Assembly: GCA_016283605.1 (NCBI GenBank)
Contig: JAEENF010000116.1
Coordinates: 1 to 7,497, forward strand
From: Prevotella sp.
GTDB taxonomy: Bacteria; Bacteroidota; Bacteroidia; Bacteroidales; Bacteroidaceae
DNA: 7,497 bases
Direction of reading: 5' to 3'
Of this stretch, positions 1-6,215 are shown piece after piece. Made by a program: the position numbers and the translations under genes. The notes below the pieces were generated by a model, which ran no database searches, was not told the DNA's origin, and saw nothing but the letters and a program-made list of their open reading frames with translations. Positions within the stretch are counted from its first letter, which is position 1, and every line of letters begins with the position of its first letter.

Positions 1-520
1 CAGAAGGAATGTCGCTGTTATCGACTTTCAGCTTGCCGTTCTGTTCCTCATAGAAGATATGATAATTATCTAGGACGGTCTTCATCGGCACTTTTGAGGC
101 TTCTTCAAACACATCACTGCCATCTGTGGGATACTCGTAGATAGGGATGTAACCGTTCTGCGCCAACTTGAAGATATAGGTAAACAGGTTTAATTGTTTA
201 CCTTGAGGCTCGACAGGATAATACAGTCCTGCATTGGCATCATCCTCGAGAATAATTTCACGGTAGATGTCACGACGCCAAACCACATCTTCTGGCACAT
301 CGAGGGCCGTTGGAAACGATATCTGTGCACGACGCGTCATAGCCGACGACGCGGTATTACCTGACTTCTTCTGCTGTGTTTGCTGCTGCTCCGCCTGTTG
401 CTGGACACGGCGAGCCTTCGGCTGAGCCGAGGCAATTAAAGGTAAAAAGGTAAAAAGGTAAAAAGGTAAAAACCATTTTACCACACCTCTTACCGTATTT
501 GTTATGCTATTCATTTTCAT
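1..520 (-). CDS. porN: Type IX secretion ring protein PorN/GldN, 5' part only (3' end beyond the window)
   Basis: Reading back from the ATG at 520 there is an open frame of 173 codons that runs off the window at base 1, so the C-terminus is missing. The product has a Sec signal peptide (residues 1-32, hydrophobic core FLPFYLFTFLPL at 17-28, probable cleavage after ASA before Gln33). A Gln-rich linker follows (about 38-53), then the conserved GldN/PorN start: DVVWRRDIYREI, LYYPVEP, QLNLFTYIFKL and DNYHIFYEE. In the family, PorN is periplasmic, binds the PorK lipoprotein to form the large ring under the outer membrane, and contacts PorM. It is the last of the five genes seen here, 27 bases after porM. 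An in-frame ATG at 514 is an alternative start. Codons 17-27 are made of an octamer repeat. Family assignment is secure; the start could shift by two codons. Confidence 0.93.
   Translation of the reverse strand, partial: MKMNSITNTVRGVVKWFLPFYLFTFLPLIASAQPKARRVQQQAEQQQTQQKKSGNTASSAMTRRAQISFPTALDVPEDVVWRRDIYREIILEDDANAGLYYPVEPQGKQLNLFTYIFKLAQNGYIPIYEYPTDGSDVFEEASKVPMKTVLDNYHIFYEEQNGKLKVDNSDIPS
441..472 (-). repeat. Four perfect tandem copies of GGTAAAAA inside the porN signal-peptide codons
   Basis: The plus strand reads ggtaaaaa four times without error (441-448, 449-456, 457-464, 465-472). On the coding strand this is TTTTTACC. Because eight is not a multiple of three, each copy is read in a different frame and three copies give the eight-residue period FLPFYLFT, which is hydrophobic throughout. 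These bases supply residues 17-27 of porN, the core of its signal peptide. Confidence 0.93.
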
Positions 521-550
521 ATCTTTTACTCTTTTACCTTTTTACTTTTA
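521..550 (-). repeat. Degenerate GTAAAA-type repeats filling the porM-porN gap
   Basis: The coding strand from the porM stop to the porN ATG is almost wholly short units of the form (A/G)GTAAAA(A): AGTAAAA, AGTAAAAA, GGTAAAAG, AGTAAAAG. The array includes the porM TAA stop itself. Its orientation is opposite to the TTTTTACC copies in the porN signal-peptide codons. GTAAAAAGGTAAAA (545 down to 532) is perfectly complementary over 14 bases to copies inside porN. No Shine-Dalgarno motif is evident beyond these A/G tracts. Confidence 0.8.
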
Positions 551-2113
551 CTTAACAATTACCTCCATCGGATTCTGAAGGGTACGTGTCAGACCGTCTG
601 GTCCTACAACCGTTACACGGGAAATATAGAAACGGCGGTTACGCGTCAGTTTGCGGAAAGTTTCCATCTGCCTCGAGGAGAATGATGCACCTTCAGAAGC
701 CATCGGCACGGCGTTACCCATATTGTCGAAGAATACCGTCTCGAAACTCTGCACACGGAAAGCAATGTCTAGAATTCCATCGTCGATGGCGGCACCAATG
801 GATGTTGCGGCAACCAACTGTCCTTTAGCCAGACCACCGCCCTTGTAACGAGTGGGGTTGCCGTGTTCATCCTTCATTGCAATATACGGTGTGGGATCGG
901 GCAGTTTACGTACACGGAAGCTAAACTGTCCCATCTGCTGAGGACGTCCTGTATTTGTGGAGGTCACGGTGAAGGTAACATCCTGTCCAACCTTTGAAGG
1001 ACGGGCAATATAGCGTCCTGGTCCTACTGGCTGGAGTGTTCCTCCTGACATCGATGCAGATATCTTATTCAGAGGTACACCTGGTACACTGATGCTAATA
1101 GGGTTGTTATAGCCCGCATAGAGCACATTCATCAGATCGGCACTGACAGTAGCACTCGGATCTACCACGGTATACTTCTGAGAAAAGTCACGACGGATAC
1201 GCTCACCATTACCATTAACCGTTTCCAGATAACCAGCCAACGTAAAGTCGCCTGTACTACCACAGATGCGCTCATAGAGATTATCATGGAGTGTCACCTT
1301 CTGGTTACCGATGTAGATATCAGGTATCTGTGTGGTATCCACTGCAGCCATCACGATATGGGCAGAGAACTTGTCGCCACGAACAATGGTCTGTGAGTTG
1401 GGGATGACAAAAGCCTCGAGGGCATTCACACGGATATCCTTTACATCAATGTTCTGAACCAAGGTGTGAAGCACCTCGCCCTCAGCATATCGCACATCAC
1501 TCTGCAACTTCGATAGCAGGGTGACAGCTGCAGCCGCCGGCATCGATTCGAACATATACTCCTGCCAGTTCTTACCCATCGCCTTCGCACTCTTGGGAAC
1601 GTCGGTCGTCAGGTTCGACACCAGCATTTGCTTCTGTCGAGTGGTCGTCACCATCGGTAAAAGCTTGGCACGATACGCATTGATGGCATCAAACAATTTC
1701 TTACCCTGTCCACGTCCTGGAGCCAGCATCACCTGATTGGCGGCCTCCAAATCTTCTTTATTGCGGATATTCGTAACATCTCCGTCATCTCCGTCAGCCT
1801 CACGGACAATAGCCAACTTCAGGTCTGCAATCATATTATAGAGAGAATCGCTCAAATGTTTTACCGTCTGCGACTTGTTATACCACTGCTCTACCTTCTG
1901 CGGATTCTTTTTCATCTGTACGGCAAAGTTGTCGTAGATAGCCAAGTTCTCATTAGAGGCATTCACCGTTGTGCGCTTCAGACTTTCCTCCACGATGGAG
2001 AAGCCGTTGAGCACCTCATTGGAGACGTTCAGCGCAAGCATCGCCATCAAGACGACATACATCAGATTGATCATCTTCTGGCGTGGAGAGACGGGTCTTT
2101 TCCTTATTGCCAT
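548..2113 (-). CDS. porM: Type IX secretion motor protein PorM/GldM
   Basis: This 521-residue protein is the GldM/PorM subunit of the T9SS inner-membrane motor. A short cytoplasmic N-terminus with the conserved PRQKMINLMY motif (residues 10-19) leads into one membrane helix (about 15-31, MINLMYVVLMAMLALNV) followed by SNEVLNGF. Arg11 matches the position of the conserved Arg9 of Flavobacterium johnsoniae GldM, which takes part in motor function. The rest is periplasmic: a helical first domain (about 35-225), then beta-rich domains corresponding to D2-D4 of known PorM/GldM structures, which reach PorK-PorN. Length is normal for the family. The ATG at 2113 is 6 bases past the porL stop, which points to coupled translation, and porN follows 27 bases downstream. 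The N-terminal match makes the start secure. Confidence 0.96.
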   Translation of the reverse strand: MAIRKRPVSPRQKMINLMYVVLMAMLALNVSNEVLNGFSIVEESLKRTTVNASNENLAIYDNFAVQMKKNPQKVEQWYNKSQTVKHLSDSLYNMIADLKLAIVREADGDDGDVTNIRNKEDLEAANQVMLAPGRGQGKKLFDAINAYRAKLLPMVTTTRQKQMLVSNLTTDVPKSAKAMGKNWQEYMFESMPAAAAVTLLSKLQSDVRYAEGEVLHTLVQNIDVKDIRVNALEAFVIPNSQTIVRGDKFSAHIVMAAVDTTQIPDIYIGNQKVTLHDNLYERICGSTGDFTLAGYLETVNGNGERIRRDFSQKYTVVDPSATVSADLMNVLYAGYNNPISISVPGVPLNKISASMSGGTLQPVGPGRYIARPSKVGQDVTFTVTSTNTGRPQQMGQFSFRVRKLPDPTPYIAMKDEHGNPTRYKGGGLAKGQLVAATSIGAAIDDGILDIAFRVQSFETVFFDNMGNAVPMASEGASFSSRQMETFRKLTRNRRFYISRVTVVGPDGLTRTLQNPMEVIVK

Positions 2114-2119
2114 AATATC

Positions 2120-2950
2120 TTATCCTAAAGGTGCGGCCGCTTTCATGTTCACGGTCATCGCCTCAATCATTCGTGTATAAATCTTATTGAGCTCGGCTAT
2201 CTGTTCTGCCATTCTGCGAGTCTGGTCATTAATCTCGTCGATGGTTCCGATCTGCGAGCTGGCACTCTTCAACTGTAACTCGTAGACTTTGCAGATACCC
2301 GTCAGCGTACGGTTCAGGTTCTCCATCTCCTCAGAGTCGCGTGACAGACGCTCACTCTGTTCAGAGACCTTCGAGAGCATCTCCGTAAGATGTTTCAACT
2401 CTTCGACGTAGTTGGCCGTTGCCTCTTCGAGTTCAGGATTCACCTGTGGCAGAGCTACTGCAGAACCACCAGCCATCGTTGTCACTGACGACGATACGGC
2501 TGCGATGGCCTCGGTATCGACACTTGCCTGACTAGCCTCATTCACTGGACTTGATGGACCAGACTGGCTAGCCCCAGCACCTCCACCGATAATAATAGTA
2601 CCTCCATTACCACCGATAACGGTAGCCGGACCTCCTGCAGAAGTAACACCAGCCGGTGCTGTCTCTACCTGTATCTCATCTTTCTGTACATGGGTATCGA
2701 GTTCCATACCGTCGGTCGTTTTGTCGAAAGGACGATCGAAAGCCGAGATAAAGAACACAAACACCTCTGTACCCATACCCAGGAACAGGAAGAAGTTTGC
2801 ACCTGGAAGGTGAGTGAGCTTAAAGAGGGTACCCAAGATCACAATCGACGCACCCCAACTATAGGCATAGTTCAGGAAGGTCTGTCCTGGCACGCTGTCC
2901 ATCCACTTCTGTAAGCGGTAGACGATATTGAATTTACTATAGGTTGTCAT
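2120..2950 (-). CDS. porL: Type IX secretion motor protein PorL/GldL
   Basis: A 276-residue inner-membrane protein that forms the proton-driven T9SS motor with PorM. After a 24-residue cytoplasmic start come two membrane helices: about 27-46 (YAYSWGASIVILGTLFKLTH) and 53-71 (FFLFLGMGTEVFVFFISAF). Glu62 in the second helix matches the key glutamate of GldL (E49 in F. johnsoniae). Ten residues later, where that protein has E59, there is Asp72. The cytoplasmic part has a Gly/Ser/Ala-rich low-complexity stretch (about 99-167, including GGNGGTIIIGGGAGAS) and then a long heptad-rich coiled coil (about 170-270). The low-complexity stretch looks like a flexible linker. The gene lies 31 bases after porK and 6 bases before porM. 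The identification is firm from the TM region and gene order. Confidence 0.95.
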   Translation of the reverse strand: MTTYSKFNIVYRLQKWMDSVPGQTFLNYAYSWGASIVILGTLFKLTHLPGANFFLFLGMGTEVFVFFISAFDRPFDKTTDGMELDTHVQKDEIQVETAPAGVTSAGGPATVIGGNGGTIIIGGGAGASQSGPSSPVNEASQASVDTEAIAAVSSSVTTMAGGSAVALPQVNPELEEATANYVEELKHLTEMLSKVSEQSERLSRDSEEMENLNRTLTGICKVYELQLKSASSQIGTIDEINDQTRRMAEQIAELNKIYTRMIEAMTVNMKAAAPLG

Positions 2951-2952
2951 TT

Positions 2953-2976
2953 CGATTTACAATTTGACGATTTACA
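2953..2976 (-). repeat. Paired 9-base direct repeat TGTAAATCG in the porL leader
   Basis: In the 31-base porK-porL gap the coding strand reads TGTAAATCG, six bases, then TGTAAATCG again, giving a 15-base period (plus-strand copies at 2953-2961 and 2968-2976). It ends two bases before the porL ATG. It has the same GTAAA core as the octamer arrays elsewhere in the operon. No Shine-Dalgarno motif is present. The function is unknown; it may be an A-rich ribosome-loading leader. Confidence 0.6.
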
Positions 2977-2981
2977 TTTCA

Positions 2982-4457
2982 TTACTTGCGTTTGGAGTCC
3001 TTGGCCTTGTCGCTGGTGGTATTTGCCAAGCTGCGGACACAACGGAATCCGATATAGGAACGTGGCTGATTCTGGTACTCAGAACTGCGCCAGGCAGAAC
3101 GGATATATGACTCCGGGTCTTTCCACGAGCCACCACGCACACTCTTCTTCTTCAGACGATAAGGGTCTTCGATGGCGGCATTATACTTCAACTGTGGATT
3201 GATATCATTCATCGCTTCCACACCTGCCTCAGTATATATGGTGCTAGTCCATTCTGCCACGTTACCTGCCATATCAAAGAGACCATTACTGTTGGCTGAA
3301 TAGATACCTACCTTGCTCGTAATAAGATTACCATCCTTCGTATAGTTACCATTATCGGGCTTGAAGTTAGCAAAGAAACAGCCCTTTCCACTGGCTACGT
3401 CCTCATTCTCCCATGGGAACTCCGTCTGGTCCTTGCCTCGGGCAGCATATTCCCATTCTGCCTCTGTCGGCAGACGGTAGCGCTGGATGAAGCGTGCTGC
3501 AGGACCAAGGCCCTTCAACAGATACTCTGTACGCCAAGCGCAGAAAGCGTTAGCCTGTTCCCATGTCACACCCACAACGGGATAATCATTATAGGCTGGA
3601 TTGGAAAAATAATAACGCATGTACACCTCATTGTCGGCATTGGGGAAGTCATTCACCCAGCAAGTCGTATCTGGATAGATGTTAATGATATAAGTATTCA
3701 GGAAGTCCCAAGGGCCCGTCAGCTGGCGATTAATTGTCTCACGGACAATCTTTCCTTCTTCATCAACATAGGCAGTATCCTTCGAAATCCAAACCACCTC
3801 GTTGGGGTCGACAGCAATATCTGTATTCAAATTACGTTCCTCTGGATTCAGACGGTTACGGCGCAGGGCTGCTGCCGTATAGTCATAGACCTCATAACGG
3901 TAGTTCATCTGCGATGCATCAAGCATTTTCTCCCCCGTCACAGGGTTAGTGACATACAAACCGTCAATGACCTCCTGCTCGTCTTCACTCGGCTTTCGTG
4001 GGAGAGCTTTCTTCCAGTTCAGCTGTGAACCGATTTCCTCACCGTCCTTATCCGTCTTCACAGTACGATAGGTATCGTCGATCTCGGCCAGACGCTCACG
4101 GAGGATGGAGTCACGCACGTAATTAACAAACTGACGATACTTGGAGTTAGTCACCTCTGTCTCGTCCATCCAGAAACCATCGACAGAAATGTTACGGACT
4201 GGTGTCTGTTTGCCCCAGAGACTGTCTTGTTTCTCGATACCCATCTTCAGATGACCGCGTTTTACCAACGTCATGCCGTAAGGTGTAGGCTCGGAGAAAG
4301 CTCTGCCGCCAGCGCCCGTTACCTCACCGCCAGCCGATGATGCCAACTTACTACCGAAGCAACTCGACAAGAACAGTAAAAAGGTAAGAAGGTAAAAAGG
4401 TATAAGCCTTCTCGCCATGTTTCCTTTTCGCTTCATCATATTTTCTCTTTTTTCCAT
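2982..4457 (-). CDS. porK: Type IX secretion ring lipoprotein PorK/GldK (non-catalytic FGE-sulfatase fold)
   Basis: This 491-residue lipoprotein forms the T9SS periplasmic ring with PorN. A basic N-terminus and hydrophobic stretch (RRLIPFYLLTFLLFL, 16-30) end in the lipobox LSSC with Cys33 as the lipidation site. The mature part has a formylglycine-generating-enzyme/sulfatase-modifying fold: GHLKMG (about 68-73), FWMDETEVTN (95-104), VVGVTW (about 292), RLPTEAEWEYAARG (about 327-340), GNVAEW (about 396), RGGSW (about 438) and GFRCVR near the end. About 190 residues separate the N-terminal motifs from VGVTW. After RGGSW the sequence is KDPESYI, so the two catalytic cysteines of true FGE are absent and a structural role fits, as in the family. 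Starts at Met7, Met8 or Met14 are also possible; Met14 would leave a compact lipoprotein signal. The gene begins 33 bases after the porP stop. Confidence 0.95.
   Translation of the reverse strand: MEKRENMMKRKGNMARRLIPFYLLTFLLFLSSCFGSKLASSAGGEVTGAGGRAFSEPTPYGMTLVKRGHLKMGIEKQDSLWGKQTPVRNISVDGFWMDETEVTNSKYRQFVNYVRDSILRERLAEIDDTYRTVKTDKDGEEIGSQLNWKKALPRKPSEDEQEVIDGLYVTNPVTGEKMLDASQMNYRYEVYDYTAAALRRNRLNPEERNLNTDIAVDPNEVVWISKDTAYVDEEGKIVRETINRQLTGPWDFLNTYIINIYPDTTCWVNDFPNADNEVYMRYYFSNPAYNDYPVVGVTWEQANAFCAWRTEYLLKGLGPAARFIQRYRLPTEAEWEYAARGKDQTEFPWENEDVASGKGCFFANFKPDNGNYTKDGNLITSKVGIYSANSNGLFDMAGNVAEWTSTIYTEAGVEAMNDINPQLKYNAAIEDPYRLKKKSVRGGSWKDPESYIRSAWRSSEYQNQPRSYIGFRCVRSLANTTSDKAKDSKRK
4375..4406 (-). 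repeat. Four degenerate octamers in the porK signal-peptide codons
   Basis: The plus strand reads agtaaaaa, ggtaagaa, ggtaaaaa, ggtataag at 4375-4406, in perfect 8-base register. It is the same family as the perfect GGTAAAAA array in porN. On the coding strand it encodes most of IPFYLLTFLLF, the hydrophobic core of the porK lipoprotein signal, matching the FYLxTFL pattern of the porN signal. Confidence 0.85.
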
Positions 4458-4490
4458 ATTCTCGTTTTTTTACATTTCACTTTTTTACCT
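4458..4490 (-). repeat. GTAAAA-type leader repeat between porP and porK
   Basis: The coding strand after the porP stop reads AGGTAAAAAAGTG, then ATGTAAAAAAACG, then the porK start. AGGTAAAAAAGT (4490 down to 4479) is complementary at 11 of 12 positions to the TTTTTACC-type octamers in the porK signal-peptide codons (4390-4401). This is the same leader-versus-signal inverted layout as at porN. There is no canonical Shine-Dalgarno sequence. Confidence 0.65.
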
Positions 4491-5438
4491 TTATAAGATT
4501 CTCACGCTCTTATGCAGGTTCCTGCCCTTCTTAAATAGGTTCAGGTCTGTCTGATATCCCACGAACAACTCATGACTCCCGTTACCGATATTGATGGCTG
4601 ATGTATAGATCTCGTAGCTATAGCCGAGATGGATACCGTGAAAGTTGCCACCTACAAGTACTGTCACTGAATTTGTCGGACTATATCCCAAACCAGCATA
4701 CATCACTTTCTTCTCATGGGTGTACTTCAGACGACCTGTGACATCTGCCCTCCAAGTCACTCCGTCGTAACGTCCCAAAGCAGAGGTGTGTATTGTTAAG
4801 AACGGATTTCTTAGCCGAATATTGTATCCACCGGTCAAATAATATGTTGAAGAGATGGATATTTCGTTGGTTTCACCCAATTCCACCTTCGGGGAGTTCA
4901 AATGTAAGACGGAGGCACCAACATACCATTGGCGATGCATATAATATAGTCCAGCAGACAGGTCGAAGCCTGTTCCCGTGATATCAGATGTCGCAAAGAC
5001 AGGGTCTCCGGCATCTATCAGTTCCACCTTAGAACCATTAAAACCCTCACTCATCACAGTGCCTTGAAGACCTACGCCGAGCGTTCCTCCAAAGAGTGAT
5101 TTCTTGTAGGCATACTGCAGGCTAAGACGTTTGTGGGAAAATAGTCCGATATCATCGTTAAGCAACTGAAGACCCACGCCGTGATAGGCGTTCAGGGCAT
5201 AGAACGGCATATCTGCAGCCGCATACATCGTCTTAGGATTATGTTCAAAGCCTGCCAGCTGCATGGCGTAAGCCACTGCCACATTCAGCTTATTCTCCTT
5301 ACCTACGGATGCGGGATTAAACGAGGGTTCCATCACCCAATAATGGCTGAAGGCTACGTCCTGCTGGGCATGAGCTAGATGGGCCATCAGCAAGACCAAC
5401 GTGACAAGACAGAAACGTTTCACCTTATTATAACGCAA
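4491..5438 (-). CDS. porP: Type IX secretion outer-membrane protein PorP (PorP/SprF family)
   Basis: About 315 residues. A Sec signal peptide (hydrophobic FCLVTLVLLMAHLAHA, residues 9-24, probable cleavage AHA before QQ) is followed by QDVAFSHYWVMEPSFNPASVG, the hallmark PorP/SprF start (HY or QY, then NPA). The remainder alternates aromatic and small residues in predicted beta strands with many Gly/Tyr (SAGLYYMHRQWYVGASVLHL, YAGLGYSP, HLGYSYEIY), as expected for an outer-membrane barrel. In P. gingivalis PorP belongs to the T9SS core and connects the periplasmic machine to outer-membrane partners. It is the first gene of this operon, 33 bases before porK. The start is uncertain because there is no suitable ATG: TTG at 5438 is the longest choice and GTG at 5423 (VKRFCL) would give a tidy signal peptide. 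An in-frame stop at 5453-5451 rules out longer forms. Confidence 0.93.
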   Translation of the reverse strand: MRYNKVKRFCLVTLVLLMAHLAHAQQDVAFSHYWVMEPSFNPASVGKENKLNVAVAYAMQLAGFEHNPKTMYAAADMPFYALNAYHGVGLQLLNDDIGLFSHKRLSLQYAYKKSLFGGTLGVGLQGTVMSEGFNGSKVELIDAGDPVFATSDITGTGFDLSAGLYYMHRQWYVGASVLHLNSPKVELGETNEISISSTYYLTGGYNIRLRNPFLTIHTSALGRYDGVTWRADVTGRLKYTHEKKVMYAGLGYSPTNSVTVLVGGNFHGIHLGYSYEIYTSAINIGNGSHELFVGYQTDLNLFKKGRNLHKSVRIL

Positions 5439-5474
5439 AAAAATGCTGTTTTATTGTATAACGACTAGAATCAA

Positions 5475-5506
5475 AAAAGCGATGCGGGTGTCGCCACATC
5501 GCTTTT
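5475..5506 (-). terminator. Intrinsic terminator after the lipoprotein gene
   Basis: The plus strand reads AAAAGCGATG (5475-5484), a 12-base loop, then its exact complement CATCGCTTTT (5497-5506). On the minus strand the 10-bp stem is followed by six T residues (5478-5473). It begins four bases beyond the lipoprotein stop codon, so it ends that transcript and separates it from porP. Confidence 0.88.
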
Positions 5507-5510
5507 AACC

Positions 5511-6101
5511 TTAATACTCGTCCTCGTTGAAATTTAAAGCCCGCACCTCTTGCTGAAGGCTGTCGATCTTGAAGGTGTCGCCATCCTTAATCACAGTAAG
5601 GAGCACGTCGTATTCATAGTTCACGTACTTGTTCTCAACAAGGACATGGTTTCCGTCACGGGCTGTTATCTGGCGTGACTTAAACTCACCGACATCGCCA
5701 CCGCCCTCATAGAAGAACTTCCATGTAGCCAGGCACTCGCCCTCGCATTCAAATTCGTATGAATCAGCCAGGCACTTCAGGAGACGGGGCGTAATATGCT
5801 GTTTAGGATAGTCATAATCCAGCAGATTCTCCATGCCCCACTCGTTATAGAACTGCTCCACGAAAGCCTGTACGGCTTCCATATTCTGCTTCTGGGCAGC
5901 GTCGTCAGCCACAACGTTCAGACTGTCACCGATACTAACACTATCCCCCAAGGCTGATAAGTCAGTCGAATCGCGTTCCATACCAGGGCCGTCGAGGGGC
6001 TTGAAATACTTGCAACCTGTTAATCCTACTGCCACGAGCATCATGGCTGTCAGTGCTGTGATAATAGTACTTTTCTTCATATTCATGTATGCCATAACCA
6101 C
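5511..6101 (-). CDS. Putative lipoprotein of unknown function (possibly DUF3828-like)
   Basis: A 196-residue protein with a lipoprotein signal: basic KK, hydrophobic STIITALTAMMLVAVG, lipobox LTGC with Cys30. An acidic Ser/Asp-rich linker follows (about 40-65, DSTDLSALGDSVSIGDS), then one globular domain (about 75-190) with AVQAFVEQFYNEWG, HITPRLLKCLADSY, a CEGEC pair and closing beta strands (VLVENKYVNYEYDVLLTVIKDGDTFKIDSLQQ). The helix followed by a twisted sheet resembles DUF3828 or NTF2-like periplasmic proteins, but I cannot assign a family with certainty. Residue +2 after the Cys is Lys. Starts at Met3, Met6 or Met8 (6080) are possible, and Met8 leaves the most typical signal. It has its own promoter and terminator, so its closeness to the T9SS operon does not show a T9SS role. 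Confidence 0.8.
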   Translation of the reverse strand: MVMAYMNMKKSTIITALTAMMLVAVGLTGCKYFKPLDGPGMERDSTDLSALGDSVSIGDSLNVVADDAAQKQNMEAVQAFVEQFYNEWGMENLLDYDYPKQHITPRLLKCLADSYEFECEGECLATWKFFYEGGGDVGEFKSRQITARDGNHVLVENKYVNYEYDVLLTVIKDGDTFKIDSLQQEVRALNFNEDEY

Positions 6102-6134
6102 CTAAAATCATTAAAGTATCGTAATAATTGGGCA

Positions 6135-6142
6135 CAAAGTTA
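6135..6142 (-). promoter_or_regulatory. Bacteroidota -7 promoter element TAACTTTG for the lipoprotein gene
   Basis: The minus strand reads TAACTTTG from 6142 to 6135, an exact match to the Bacteroidota -7 consensus TAnnTTTG. A start of transcription about 6 to 8 bases on would leave a leader of roughly 25 bases to the ATG at 6101, or about 47 to the ATG at 6080. No clear TTTG -33 box is seen. Confidence 0.6.
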
Positions 6143-6164
6143 CGAAATATTCTCCTTTTTTTCG

Positions 6165-6172
6165 TACCTTTA
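6165..6172 (+). promoter_or_regulatory. Bacteroidota -7-like promoter element TACCTTTA for the thioesterase operon
   Basis: TACCTTTA matches TAnnTTTG except for the last base, and is preceded by TTTTTTTCG. It lies 43 bases before the thioesterase ATG. The spacing fits a leader of about 35 bases. No convincing -33 TTTG is present. It is the mirror image of the minus-strand element at 6135-6142. Confidence 0.5.
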
Positions 6173-6215
6173 CACGCAGTTTTTATATGTTTTGTGATAT
6201 GATAGACCAGATTAT

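Noticed and set aside
441..550. Possible CRISPR array from the regular octamers
   Set aside because: The units are 8 bases in direct tandem without spacers, and part of the array is coding.
1856..2128. Plus-strand frames across porM and porL, 65 to 90 codons long
   Set aside because: They mirror conserved porM/porL coding sequence on the other strand and show no protein-family features.
2982..4457. Annotation of porK as a formylglycine-generating enzyme or sulfatase modifier
   Set aside because: The fold motifs are present, but the two catalytic cysteines after RGGSW are missing, and the lipoprotein signal and operon place it as PorK/GldK.
5439..5474. A promoter for the T9SS operon between the terminator and porP
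   Set aside because: There is an AT-rich stretch with TATACAATA, but no convincing TAnnTTTG with a spaced -33 box, so I did not annotate it. A promoter is probably here, but the sequence does not show which bases.
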